NCBI GenBank assembly: GCA_025765595.1
Contig: JAIVFH010000095.1
Coordinates: forward strand, 1 to 64,000
Direction: 5' to 3'
Length of the DNA stretch: 64,000 nt
Source: Obelidium mucronatum
Taxonomy: Eukaryota; Chytridiomycota; Chytridiomycetes; Chytridiales; Chytriomycetaceae
Under the pieces are notes generated by a model. That model did not search any database. It worked only from the letters and a program-made list of their open reading frames with translations, and was not told the origin of the DNA. Made by a program: the position numbers and the translations under genes. This document shows, in pieces, positions 33,125-44,837 of the stretch. The number at the start of each line of letters is the position of its first letter. The stretch's first letter is position 1.

Positions 33125-33680
33125 TCAAGCAGTCAACTGCAGTCTCAAGATTCTCCTGTTGATAACCAAAAATCCCCATTTCTCCTGATCTTGCTTTGCC
33201 ATGGCGTCTTGCTTGGTTTCCAGGTACGCATTGAGGTGTTGTTCGGAATCAATATGGTAATGAACCACCAGGTAAACTTTCGAATCTCCTTCCTCACTCA
33301 ACCAGTAAAGTCCCGTTGGTTTGGGTTGGGTGAATACGTTGCATTTGGTGAATCCTGAATTTGGTTTGTGGTCAAGTTTGGACGATTAGATATCTATCCA
33401 ACACTGTGTAGCCTCAAAAAGCACATCCACCGGGGTGTGCATCGCGTATCTCCCCTTCGTTTTTGATGCTCGGGGAGATACTAAAAAAAAAAGAAATATC
33501 GTTCTACAATAACAAACCTTCAACTGTGGCACACACATTTTTGGTGAAGGTGGTCAAATAATCGAGATATGCACGAGCCTTCTCTTTAGGGACACTTAAA
33601 TTGATCTCATAGATGATTGGAGATGTTCCTGCGCTGATCAGGTTGGTAAGAGAGTCGGTGGAGCTGAGTGTTGAAGCCAT
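33125..33680 (-). CDS. DUF4286-family small protein
   Basis: Minus-strand exons 33680..33518 and 33354..33125 give 130 aa. The first exon has IIYEINLSVPKEKARAYLDYL, and the joined second starts EGFTKCNVFTQPKPTGLYWLSEEGDSKVYLVVHY and ends NAYLETKQDAMAKQDQ...INRRIL, the order found in DUF4286 proteins (ferredoxin-like, EthD-related fold). Function unknown. The open frame continues upstream of the chosen ATG to 33713, but the family start favours 33680. Confidence 0.7.
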
Positions 33681-33915
33681 GTTCTTGAATTTTATGAGTA
33701 ATTTATAAAACAATTTTCTTCTGGTTTATTCAAAGCGTCGTCAAGCTATACCCGTTCAAAACCGATTGTCCTATGCGATTACTGTTTTGAAGAATTGAGT
33801 GGCTGGCTATTTATTTACCAGTTTGTATCTCTACATAAATTTCGTGGGCCACAGCCTCATCCGGCTAACACCGCCTCAAACAAAAAAAAGCTGTGCAACA
33901 AATTCAGTCCCCAAA

Positions 33916-35562
33916 ATGACACGGTTGACGGCGCATCCAGCACATGCAATTGCAGTGTGCTTTGTGAGTTACTTCTCTGGCCTGATCGCAGCGCTGCCAT
34001 TCCAACAGCTGCTCATTGTTACGATCTGCCACCAAATTGACCGGGTGCAGACCTTCACCATCACTGACGATGAATACGAACGCTGCGCCAGACGCACGGA
34101 TGTAAACTCTGAAATGGCCTCCTTGGTTCTTAACTTGAACTTGGCCGAGCAGGTAGCTATCAATGGTTGCAGTTTCATCTTTCAGCTTTCCGGGAAATCT
34201 GATACTCACCCTTCCTCCCCGTTCTCTGAAACAAGATCCCATCTATTATTGTTACAATCTTTGCTGGATACTTTATTGACAAAGTTGGACGCAGAAGCGC
34301 TCTGATTATCTCTCATGGTAATTGCGTTATTTGATTTTCATCTTGAATTTGTCATTTAATTTGATTACCTTTTTTTTTTTGGTCAGTTGCCCTGTTGATT
34401 TCTTCAATCGTGTATATGATTGCAGCTGTAAGACAGATTCCTACGAGCGTATTCATAGTACTCTACGTCCTTCTCGGCTGTTCCGGAAGCACCATGTTGA
34501 CAGATTTGTCGGTGGCGAGTTACATCTCCATCTCCACAAATACCGTTACAAGAACTCAATATTTCATGATTCAATCTTGCGCTATGGCTCTTTCGTTGTG
34601 CTTGGGTCCCTTGGTTGGAGGATTGTTGGCACGACTTATGGGATTTTATGCAGTGTTTGCACTCATGTTTACTCTGGTTGCTTTCTTGCTGATTTATCTG
34701 ATTTTCTTGTAAGTTTTAGTTAAGTTTTAGTTGTTAGTTTTGTTGTGACCATCTGAAAAACAGGTTTCCTGATATTCCGTTGGCAAAAGAGGAAGAAGAA
34801 GAAGCTCCCAAAAGTCTGACAACCATCTTTGTCGACTCAGTTTCATCGACAATGTCTACCATCAAGCTTCTCTTCTCATACAAGGCATCTTTTGGTATTC
34901 TTGTCCTCTTGACAATCTTTGTCATTTCAGGGAGTGCATCCAACCTGATGTTTGTTCTATACCCGTCAAAAACATTTGGTTGGTCTAGTTTAGAGCTGGG
35001 GTCTTTTATTTCTTTCGTCTCCTTCTTGAGAATTGGGTTGCTCACATTGGGCCTTCCAATCATTCAACGGATTCTTACAAGCGGCAATCGCAACAAGCTC
35101 TCCAGTGAAATCAACCTCATTCAATTCAGCGTTCTCATGGCTGCAATTGGAGAATTTTGTTTTGGAATCTCTTACACGTCTACCGAGTTTTGGCTCGCAG
35201 CGTTGCCTGTTTCACTCTCTGCATTTGCGGCCCCGTCACTGCGCTCAATCTTATCGACGTTGGTTCCGGCAAGCTATCAAGGAAGATTATTTGGTTCCGT
35301 GCAACTGTTTGGATCAATCACTGGACTGGGTGCAATGTTTGTGACCAACAAGATTTATTTGGCGACCGTTGAAGTTGCCCCTCAAGCGTTGTTTTTCGTA
35401 ATGGGTGGGCTGTATGTATTAGCCAGTGTTGTTTGTGCGTTGTTCCTTCGCCGTAATACTGTTGAGGCAATGCGGGTTGCGAGTGGCACTTCGGAAGAGA
35501 CATCAGAGGAAGTTCTTGATTCAAGTAACAGAGCGACTGAAGAGACCCCTCTACTTGCTTAA
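33916..35562 (+). CDS. MFS transporter A
   Basis: Exons 33916..34152, 34236..34317, 34387..34708 and 34764..35562 give 479 aa and about 12 membrane helices. The loop 2-3 signature is GYFIDKVGRRSALI. A lumenal insert between helices 1 and 2 has CxxxxDxxxxF...YERCARRTDV, shared with B and C. The C-terminus is TEETPLLA, an acidic dileucine-type signal. Substrate unknown; overall plan recalls SLC46/tetracycline-type facilitators. First of a tandem run of three. Confidence 0.85.
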
Positions 35563-35652
35563 TTTATTTTTATAAATATGAATTACTGCTGTTCAGTTTT
35601 GTAAATTCTTTATTTGACCCTTTGGTAAAAAAGACTTTGTGCCACCCGACCA

Positions 35653-37161
35653 ATGGCGTTATCACCACATCCCGCATATGCCCTATTTGCAGCAACAGTC
35701 TACATGCTAGCCTACATGCTAGGAGGTTTACCCTTTCAGCAACTACAAGTTCTTCTTGCGTGTCGGGATATTGAACGAATTGGCAACATTACGATAGCAA
35801 CGGTTGACTACACATCGTGCGCTCAACGGGCCGACGTTCAAGCTCTAGTGGCAAGCTGGGCCGTTTGGTTCCATCTTGCGCAAGAAATACCAGCACTGGC
35901 TGTTCTTGTGGTGGCTGGGTACTTTGTTGACATCTTTGGGAGGCGGAGGGCGATGGCAGTGGCTTGTGCCTCTCTGGTTGTCAACTCGTGTGCGTATCTC
36001 TGCGCGGCACTCTTCTTTGAAACTGTTCCACTTTCTCTCTATGTTCTTTCGTACTTTCTGAGTGGCCTTACCGGTGGTATCTCACTGACTTTCTTGGCAG
36101 TGTCAGCGTATATTGCAGACACCACCGAAGCATCAGAACGGACAAAGTACTTTATGATGATGGACGGAGCAATGGCCATTGCAATGTCTTTGGGCCCCTT
36201 TTTTGGCGGGTTTATCACAAAGAACTTCGGGTTTGCTTCGGTCTTTGCTGCGGAACTGGTCCTTGGATTTATTCTGCTCTTATTTCTGCTCTTTGTTTTC
36301 CCGGATTCGGAACCAAATTCTGCAGTCGAAAGAAGTCACAAGTCTCTTCCGGTTGTGTTTTCCGAGTCCATAGCTTCATCAACTCTGACAATGAGACAAG
36401 TGTTCAAGTTCGGAACGGCTACTGCACTAATTGCAATCGTGACTTTACAAGGGTTTGCGCAGTCCGGTGCACAAATCATGTTTCTATTGTATCCAGCTAA
36501 ACGATTTGGGTGGGCAGCATACGACATTGGGCAGTTTATTTTTACATTATCTGTTCAACGAATCATCTGGCTTTCTCTTCTTCTACCGAGTCTTTTAAGC
36601 TTTGCGAAATCTCGCGGCGTGAACAAGATATCTTGCGAAGTGTGGGCTTTGAGGTTTGGGCTTCTTATGGCTTGTACTTCTGAATTGGGCTATGGCCTGG
36701 CTGTAACAGAAAGACAGTTCATAATGAGTAAGTTTTGGAGCATTTTTTTTGTCGGTTTATTTGGCTCGTGAATCTTTTGCTTATGATATGTGATAGATAC
36801 CATACCTGCAGCAGTGAGCTCGTTTGCTGCTCCAACAATTCGCTCAATTTTGAGCACTCTGGTTCCACCGTCCCATCAAGGTCGCCTTTTTTCCAGTATT
36901 CGGCTTTTCGAAGCTGTTTCTCTCCTTTTTGCCACTGTCGTCGTCAATTTCATATACAGGTCCACTGTAGAGTTTATGCCTCAAGCTATTTTCTTTATTA
37001 TGTCCAGCGTTTTGGGGCTCGGTTTCTTGATTTCTGTTCTCTTTGTTACTAATCAAGGAGTTGCCGAAATGCACTTGGGTGGTGTGACCGAAATTGTCGC
37101 CGTGGGGCCTGAGAGGAATCAATCAGTGGTTGAGGACGAAACAACGGCATTACTATCATGA
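35653..37161 (+). CDS. MFS transporter B
   Basis: Exons 35653..36727 and 36797..37161 give 479 aa, with only the last of the introns of the family. Signature GYFVDIFGRRRAM follows helix 2. The second half has the block SFAAPTIRSILSTLVPPSHQGRLF, shared by all four copies. It ends DETTALLS, again an acidic dileucine motif. It starts 90 bases after the stop of A. Confidence 0.88.
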
Positions 37162-37439
37162 AACGCCACAAAAACAGAAAATATTAATGCGTGTATATAA
37201 AGATATTTTTTGATACAATACCGTATGCGTTTGCCTCTTTCTTGCAGTCAAATCATAATTAATTTGACCGTGTGGAATTATGTCCGAAAGTCAACGGAAT
37301 ATGCGTTCATTTCAATTAAGGTGGTGCTATTTGTGCGGAACAAAGTAACCAATTGCATTTTGTGTGTTGCAATCGCGGAAACCCAGGAAATCTTGCGTTC
37401 CGCATCCGACATTTTTTCTCCCATCCGAAAAACGACTAT

Positions 37440-38923
37440 ATGGCCCGCCCCCTTTTCCAGCCACATCCCTTCCATGCGCTCCTTGTTGTATTCCTGTACC
37501 TTTTTGGTGCAATGATTGGAATTATGCCTTTCGCGCAACTATTACTTCTGATTGTATGCCGTGACTTGAGCAGCAGTGGTGGTGCCCCAACTGTTCTCAC
37601 ACGCACAAACCTTCTTGATTTGGACTACGCTTCCTGTGCCAAACGATCTGAAGTACAAGCCATTGTTTCTTCATGGACGCTTTGGTTCAATCTTGCCGAG
37701 GACATACCAGCGACATTGATGCTAATTTGTGCCGGATACATTATCGACCTGTTGGGAAGAAGGAAGGCAATGATAATGGCAAGCTTCTCTATGCTCCTTC
37801 AGTCAGCTGCTTTTTTATCTTCATCCCTCTTCGAAGTGCCGTTTGCAATGCTGCTTCCGGTGTATGTGTTGTCCGGCGCCACTGGCGGAATGTCAGTCAT
37901 AATGCTGAGTGCCATGGCTTACATAAGCGATACAAGCGAGGCACTTGAGCGAACAAAGTACTTTATCTTCCAAGAAAGTGTCTTGTCCATTGCAATGTCG
38001 ACGGGTCCGTTAATTGGTGGCTTGATTACCCGACAATTTGGGTTCCCAGCAACTTTCTTGGTCATGTTTTGCGCTGCCTCCATCACACTTTTACATCTTC
38101 TATTTCTTTTTCCGGAATCTGAAAACTCGTTGTTGGCCTCATCTTCAAACGCAAGAGTACCCACTACCAATGACACCAGCCACAAAAAAACACTCACGTC
38201 AGTATTTTCGGAATCATTATTGACTACGGCAAGAACTTTGAAGTCCATCTTTGGCATCAGGACTGCGGCCGCCCTTGTTGCTGTTGCCACGATCCAGGGA
38301 TTCGCCATGACATCGGGAAGCATCCTTTTTCTCCTATACCCTGCAAAACAATTCGGATTCGATTCAATGAAAATGGGGACAACTCATTCTTCTAACTTCA
38401 GTGCAACGAATCACAATTCTCATGCTTATTGGGCCATTCCTTCTGCGGATGTTGAAACGACAAGGCATCCACAAGGTAACCAGTGAAGTGGGACTGCTTC
38501 GTTTCGGAATCTTTATGGCCGCGTTTGCACAGCTCTGCTATGGGGCTTCGCGTACCGAGGCCGAGTTTTTTGCAAGCACACTGCCTTCATCGTTGAGCGC
38601 GTTTGCCAGTCCAACAATTCGATCGCTTCTGTCAACTTTGGTGCCGCCGTCGTTTCAGGGCCGCTTGTTTTCGAGTGTCGCTATTTTCGAGAGGGTTGTG
38701 GCATTGGCGGGGACTTTCTTTGGGAATGTGGTGTATCGATCTACAGTTGATGTGTGGCCACAAGCACTCTATTTTGTGGTTTCAGGGTTATTGGGTATTG
38801 GATTCCTTGTTACTGTAACTTTGGTCACTAAAATAGGAGTGGAGTCCGATGGAGATGGGAGTTGTGCCTCATGCAACATCTGCAGCCTTTGAGGCAACAG
38901 AAGAGTCGCCGTTACTTGCTTGA
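37440..38923 (+). pseudogene. MFS transporter C, with two frameshifts
   Basis: The start and helices 1-8 are intact (GYIIDLLGRRKAM signature). At about 38374-38378 (after FDSMKMG) one extra base in a GGGG run throws the frame; the next frame resumes with LILLTSVQRI, which matches B. At about 38838-38846 a second extra base causes a stop after CNICSL, while the third frame reads EATEESPLLA and stops at 38923, the family C-terminus. The rest is well conserved, so either the loss is recent or these are assembly errors. Confidence 0.8.
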
Positions 38924-39023
38924 ACGCGAACAATCAACCAGCCTTCTTTTTTGTTTTGTTTTGTAAATTAGCAGTCTAACTTTAAACCCATAAATCAATA
39001 AAAACATAATAAGAAGTAACTGT
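38924..39023. terminator. Convergent 3' ends
   Basis: 100 bases separate the C stop codon from the minus-strand perilipin-like stop. AATAAAAACATAATAAG at about 38996 serves as an A-rich polyadenylation-type region. Confidence 0.4.
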
Positions 39024-39935
39024 TTATTTCTGATGCTGACTGGGCATCCTTACTGCACATGTAGAGAATGAAAGAAAAACAAATAAAAACGCCTGGTTTC
39101 CGACTCGTTTGTTTTTGTATTGTTTACTTGGCTGCTGGGCGGCTGGGGCTATCTCAGCCTCCGCCTCGGCTGCAGACACAGTAGCACCCCCTTTAATCTT
39201 TTCAAGGACTGGCCCGGCAATTGCGTTCAATTGTCCAATCACCGAATGCACACGTGGAATTGAAGTGACATATTCAACGGTGCCATTCACGCGGCTGACA
39301 ACGTATCCTGTTGTTGCATTCACTGTCTCCTTGGTCTGCTCAATGTTTTCTGCGACGATTTCGTAAGTTCTTTCGCTGGTGTGTACAACTAAAAACGAAA
39401 GTGTATGGTTAGCCAAGCAGTAACAAAGCCAAGGTATAAGAACATACCAAATGCAGGGACATATGGCTTCAAAGTCCCAACAGGATCTTTTCGAACAGCT
39501 TGGGCGTTTGAAAGGGCTTCTGTGAGAACGTCACGGATTGGTGATGGGGGGTATGCAGTGATGGTTGTAGTCGCTCCATTGATGGCCCAAACTGCGGTTC
39601 CAACAGCATAGTTCTTGTACGATTGAGCAGTGCCAATAGCGATTGATGTAGCTGAAGAGGCCGTGTCAAGAGCCAGTGTTTTCGCATCTGAAACAACCGC
39701 AAACGCAGCAGGTAGAACACCGTTAGCAACGACCGAGTCCTTGACGCCAGAAGCATAAGACAGTGTGGGTGATACGACAGAGTCTTTGATTGTTTGCGGA
39801 ACGAATGGCTCAACAACCTTTAGGGCAAAAGCGTTAATCCCAAAGCACTAACTTTGACTACATCTAGCCACGTACTTTGTATCCAGCAGAAGCAACGGAC
39901 GTTGCAGTGTTCAGAGTAGATTCAACGATTGACAT
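39024..39935 (-). CDS. Perilipin-like lipid-droplet protein candidate
   Basis: Minus-strand exons 39935..39876, 39817..39448 and 39388..39024 give 264 aa. The sequence is a chain of amphipathic Ala/Val/Thr-rich helices (VVEPFVPQTIKDSVVSP, GVKDSVVANGVLPAAFAV, SVIGQLNAIAGPVLEKIK), the composition of perilipin / CAP20-type coat proteins; this is a resemblance, not a motif match. GTAAAC after residue QQP and TGCAG near 39050 may define a further short intron, changing only the tail. Confidence 0.45.
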
Positions 39936-40021
39936 TTTTGAGAAGGTTTTGTTATTATTGTGAATGCTTTTCTTATCATCCTCTTATTGTTGTTTGCACA
40001 CATGGGTCCGCGATCACGTGA

Positions 40022-41355
40022 TTAAATACTCGACATGACGCGATCATCTTCCAACAGCATTTCGACAAATTCATCATGTCGATTTTCAGTAGCAAGGCGC
40101 AAAGAATAGTTGGAATCTGCCGTTGGATCCACCCCGTCTTTTCCCAAGAGTAACTTTCTTCAACTCTCCCATAGCGAGCAGCCACTTGAAGAGCCACGCT
40201 CCCATCGATTCTTGAATCCCTCAAAAGAGCTTTAACCGCCTCCATATGATTGTTCCGTATCGCCTCTGTCAATGCTGCTTGTTCATGGTTCAACACTGAA
40301 TCATCATTCACAAACTCGAGCAACAAGGAAATAACGCCAGCGTGTCCTTGTCTTGCTGCGATCTCTATTCCCATCCACGCATATTTTTCTACATCGACTC
40401 TAGGGTCACACACGACTCGTTTCAACAGCTCTACTTGGTTTTCGTCTGCAAATGTGAGAAGAGCGTCCAAATGAGTCGATGGATCCACGCGTTTGTCCAT
40501 CAGCAAGAGACGAACAACATCCCAATGCTTCATTCGCACAGCTTTATAGAATGCAGAGTTATTTTGGCGCGATGGATCCACATTCGGTAACGACAGCAAG
40601 AATTCAACAACGGCTACATGGCCACCTACAGCCGCGTTTATCACCGCCGAATTATCATGTACTGCTGGGTCAATTCGAGGATCGCTTGTCAGAAGCCGAA
40701 TAATCTCCAAGTTCCCGCGAGTCGCCGCTTCCAAGTAACAGGTGTTGTGCTGGTCTGTCGGATCGGTCCGTGGGTCATTGAGGAGGACATGAAAGATGGA
40801 GGAGCCCTTTGTTCTCGTTGATGCTTTTGCTGCAAGAATAAGAGCCCGATTACTAGAAGCACTTGGGTCACATTTTGGCAGCTCCAGCAGGAACTTTACA
40901 GTTTCCAGGTCATTCCGGATAATCGCCAAGTAAAGAGCGCCACTGTGGTCAGAATCAAAGTGGAGTCGTTTTTTGCTTGAAAGTGTCTCGTGTAAGCGGA
41001 GGGATAAAGACTCAGATAGTTTACAGCCGTTTAAGAGAAGATCGTGGGTGATTGTTGTTTGGCCAAGATGCAGGTACCCATAAAAGGCCACCTTGTAGAA
41101 GAATGGAAGACGGAGCCATCTTGACCCGTAAGTTTTGTTTTCTTTCAGAAACTCGGAGATGCTTTGAAGTTTCGATGCTTTCACTTGAGACTCTACATGT
41201 CTGTAGGCAAAGTCGCCAGCGTCGTAAAGGATTAAGGCAGTGAAGCTTGATTTGAAGGCCAAGGCAACATTGCTTATTTGTGAATTACATGGCAGGTAGA
41301 GAGCAATCTTATGAATCAGCTCATTCGGGATTTGAAGCAAGTTGGCATTTGACAT
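40022..41355 (-). CDS. F-box-like / ankyrin-repeat protein with a C-terminal frameshift
   Basis: A minus-strand frame of 459 codons from 41355. The start LQIPNELIHKIALYLP is F-box-like. About eight ankyrin-type repeats follow, with a regular core such as LEIIRLLTSDPRIDPAVHDN and VAVVEFLLSLPNVDPSRQNN. At about 40155-40162 (after GRVEE) the frame appears to have lost one base. The neighbouring frame continues the repeat pattern (LLLGKDGVDPTADSNYSL, FVEMLLEDDRV) and stops at 40022, whereas the unshifted frame runs to 39976 with non-ankyrin sequence. F-box/ankyrin proteins commonly link substrates to SCF ubiquitin ligases. Confidence 0.75.
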
Positions 41356-41423
41356 GTTTCACCACCAAAAAAATACAGCCCAAAAACCAAACAGAAGAGT
41401 TTATTCCCTATTACTCTGTTCTT

Positions 41424-42834
41424 TTAAATTTCGCTGAGTACATTCAAAAGTCTGTTCAATCCTAACTCCAACGTGTCTTTGGGAACAGGGACATTAATTC
41501 TAAACCGAGACTTATCCAGTCCAATAGGGTCACAAAAGAACGCCTCACTGGGTGCGACGTAAACGCCAGCTTTCAAGAATCGCTGAAATAAAACCAAGGA
41601 TGCAGAAGTATTTGTTGCCAAAGCCTCGGCAGCTATAGACGGACGCTCAGTATATTTGGCGAGGTCGATCCAAAGGAAAAACGCAGAGTTGGGTTTAAGA
41701 AACGGGATTTCGTTGACATTCAAAATAGATTCAGCGTGTGCTAATCAAGAGTCGGGAGAAACTGTATTCAGAATCTTGCAATCCTGCCGATACATGGAAT
41801 GACAACATACCAAAATTGACACGTAACCGCTCCAAGTTGGTTGCCATAAAGGTGTCGACGAACTCAGTATCTTCAAGCAGGTTAACCAAGCAATTGTCAA
41901 TGACACTAGAAATGCCGTGGAAATAGGACAATTCATTGTACGCATTCAAGAGCTCCTGATTACGCGATCTGCGATTTAGGGAACCCCTTTTGTGGTTAAC
42001 AAATCCGTTCCAATCTCAGGATCGCAAAATGATCTGAGTTTCATACATGAGAGCCCCGACTCTAAATCCGTTCAAGCAAAAGTCCTTGCTGAAGGACCAA
42101 ATAACATGAATCAATTGGTCGTTAACGTCTTCAAGTTCAAGAGCGGACACAAAATCAGTATCCTGGCCCCAAATGCTAAACAGGTACACTTCATCGACAA
42201 TGCAGTGCAGCTGGTGAGACTGAGCCCACTTGATCCACGCAAGCAAAAGAGCGCGTGGCACAACCTTTCCCGTGGGATTCCCCGGATTCGTAATCAGCAG
42301 CGCCCTGACTGTGCGCGAGGCGGAGCGCCGCGCGTTGTCCAGAGCGGCGACGGACGGCAGCGAGTCGCCGGCGTTGACAAACAGCGGCTCGACCTGCGCC
42401 GCCGCCCGCAGGTCTTTGCGGAAGGCGCCGTAAACCGGCGCCGGGACAAGCACTGCGGCGCCGGCGTCTGCGACCACGGCCGCCACGGCGGCGACGAGCG
42501 AGCCGGCGCCGTTCGCGATGGCGACATTGGCGTGCGCGAGTTGGCGCCGCGGGCCCAGCGCGCGCCGGCGGTTGAACAGGTCGGCGACGCCCTGCCGCAG
42601 CTTGCGCGACCCGCGAAACGAGCCGTACGGAAGATCGGCGACGCCCGAAAACGGAAACGTTAGTCGCGCGTCCAGTTCGGCGGTCATCAAGGAGTTCTCG
42701 GCGACACCGAGGTTGATGATTCCACCGGGGTTGGACGTGGCGCTGTACGCGTTCTTTGATGTTGCCCGCATGCCGACATCGAGGAGGTTGGTGCTTGCAC
42801 TTTCCAAATTGGCTCTTGCGCGATCAGAGAGCAT
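41424..42834 (-). CDS. Class I/II PLP aminotransferase, ACC-synthase-like
   Basis: Minus-strand exons 42834..42047, 41968..41811 and 41740..41424 give 420 aa. NLGVAENSLM and LPYGSFRGSRKLRQGVADLF match the N-terminus of ACC-synthase-like proteins. NPGNPTGKVV and IVDEVYLFSIWG are class I signatures, and SFSKDFCLNGFRVG gives the PLP lysine (Lys250). The C-terminus has SAFFLWIDLAKY and FRINVPVP with the conserved Arg. Many fungal members do not make ethylene precursor and act as general aminotransferases or lyases. The first exon contains a sharply bounded GC-rich island at 42290-42640. Its start lies 34 bases from that of TANGO2. Confidence 0.9.
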
Positions 42835-42868
42835 TTGTTTTGTTTTTGGTTTGATTTCTTTATAAAAA

Positions 42869-44228
42869 ATGTGTGTCATCTTCTTTACTTTTGCCCTGAC
42901 GCAAGGAGCGAAAAGTCAAAGTGCCCACCATCCATACCGACTGTAAAGACTACAAAACCCCTCTCCAATTTATTTTTCCATTTGAACTTTGGGTGTTTTT
43001 CATTTGATAGAATCGCAGCAGCAAACAGAGACGAGTTCTTGGCAAGACCGACGAAAGAAGCCGACTTTTGGCAGCATCCACACGCCCATGTCCTTGCTGG
43101 AACAGATCTCGTTCATTCACATGCTTGTCCATCGACGTTCCCACTTGAACAGCAAAGCAAAGTGCCACCTGACAACGTCAACAACAACACCAACAATACC
43201 ACAAACATGATTCGAGGAACTTGGTTCGGAGTCACGAAAACAGGCCGCTTCGCATTCATTACAAACGTTAGAGAAGCCAAAATAATCCCCAACGGACTCT
43301 CACGTGGGTTCTTGGTCTCTGATTTCCTCATTAGCAGCGACTCGCCATTCGTGTATCTCCAAAAGCTGTCACGTCTTTCTGATAAATATACTGGATTTAA
43401 TCTGGTTGTTGGGGACTTATTGATGGATCCTCGTGGTGGTGGCGGAGTATGGTATTATGGGAACAAGAGCCATGAAGGAGTGATACAGTTGCAACCAGGT
43501 CTGGTTTATGGTATAAGCAATGGAAACGCGTTGGTTACGGGTGGAGAATGGTGGAAAGTGAAAACAGGAGTTATATCGGTGGAAAACGCAATTAATAACT
43601 GGAAGTTGTGTGACGTTACCAGCAGAAATAGATGTTCCAATAATATAGAGGCGGTACAAGACTTGCAAGAAATGCTTGAAGACTCTAATCGAGAGGAGGA
43701 GCAGCAGCAGACGCAGCAATTCAACACTGGAGCAGCTTCCACTGGCCGTATGAATGAGCTTGTGGAATCCTTGCTGGATATTTTAAGGTTTCTTTCTTTT
43801 CTAATTGATTTTCGCCCAATTTCAAACCGCTTCTCAACAAAAAAAAAACCCACAGAGACAAATCAAGTCCAGACACACCTCCATCCACCCCCCAAACACC
43901 ACTCGAAAGATTTCTTGCGCCCATTTGCATCGACCAACACAACGGCTACGGAACGCGTACACACACCGTTCTCTGCATTGACGAATTTTGGAATGCCAAA
44001 ATGACAGAAGTCGATCGATACACTCTCCAAGATGGAGTCGTTTGGACGGGACGAGAATCGCGGATTGTTTCTGAATCGATTGTTGAAACTGGGATTGATT
44101 TCTCGGAACAGAGACGCGATTTTGCGTTCCGGATTGAAGCGGCACCAGGTGATGTTGAGGATGATGTTGTCAAACAGCAAAGGAATGTGATTGTAAGCGA
44201 GACGGATGATGATGATAATGAAATCTGA
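42869..44228 (+). CDS. TANGO2: TANGO2-family protein (NRDE)
   Basis: Exons 42869..42942, 43011..43787 and 43856..44228 give 407 aa. It starts MCVIFFTFAL with the invariant Cys2, and the first join rebuilds [23 protein letters not shown], the NRDE motif naming the family. GTWFGVTKTGRFAFITNVRE and GFLVSDFL follow, then FNLVVGDL, VYGISNGN and, at the end, RTHTVLCID. A Gln/Glu insertion lies near 240-260. TANGO2 is linked to Golgi/ER organisation and to heme or lipid handling in mitochondria; the reaction is unknown. Cys2 suggests an Ntn-hydrolase-like fold. Confidence 0.92.
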
Positions 44229-44506
44229 ATCTAATGGCAGCTAAGAACTCGTTTTATTTTGTGTTAAATGCATTGGTTTAAGCAAGCAAGGCATGATTTT
44301 TGAGAACCTTGAAGAGTTGATATTACACAAACAATGATTAAACTATATTTGCCTTCTTGACAACCACAACAGCAGTAAAAACAACAAGGGTCACAAGCTC
44401 GCCAGGCAGGCCGCGGGTCTGGCCTTATCGCATTCACGGCCAAACGCGTCAACCACCGACACACACCCACACAACCATACACTAAAATAGAAACAAGAAA
44501 GAGTGC
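44229..44506. other. Spacer
   Basis: Separates TANGO2 from the tRNA. Only short frames; nothing recognised. Confidence 0.4.
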
Positions 44507-44579
44507 GCTCGATACTGGGATCGAACCAGTGACCTTGAGGTTAACAGCCCCACGCTACTGCCAGCTGAGCCAACCGAGC
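44507..44579 (-). tRNA. tRNA-Asn (GTT anticodon)
   Basis: On the minus strand the 73-base sequence folds fully. The acceptor arms GCTCGGT / ATCGAGC pair (one G-T), the D arm is GCT/AGC, the anticodon stem TGGGG/CCTCA encloses CTGTTAA with GTT anticodon, and the T arm is ACTGG-TTCGATC-CCAGT. It has exact A- and B-box sequence (GGCTCAGCTGG, GGTTCGATCCC), no intron and no encoded CCA. Confidence 0.95.
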
Positions 44580-44837
44580 TGATTATCTTTAAAAAAGTGG
44601 TATATTAAGTTGTAAATAAAGATTTGGCATAAACAATATAAAACTATACCAAAAATTCAACAATATGCATTCTGTAGACATGTTTCCGTTTGTTTTCTAC
44701 TGGTGTTTCGTTAAAAAAAAGGGATTTCACCTATAAAATGCATTCAACGCCTACACACCTCGATTCTGTGTTACAAAAACAATAATGGAACTATTTACTA
44801 TATTCATCATTTTTCTATTTTCAACTGCAGCAAAATT
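44580..44837. other. AT-rich spacer
   Basis: Contains no recognisable gene; the region upstream of the tRNA is AT-rich (TATATTAAG, AATATAAAAC). Confidence 0.4.

Noticed and set aside
41992..42663. 223-codon plus-strand open frame
   Set aside because: It is antisense to the aminotransferase first exon, whose family motifs are clear; the GC-rich island removes stop codons on both strands.
44264..44482. Cys-rich minus-strand frame of 72 codons
   Set aside because: No family resemblance, no conserved spacing of Cys, and it lies between a stop codon and a tRNA.
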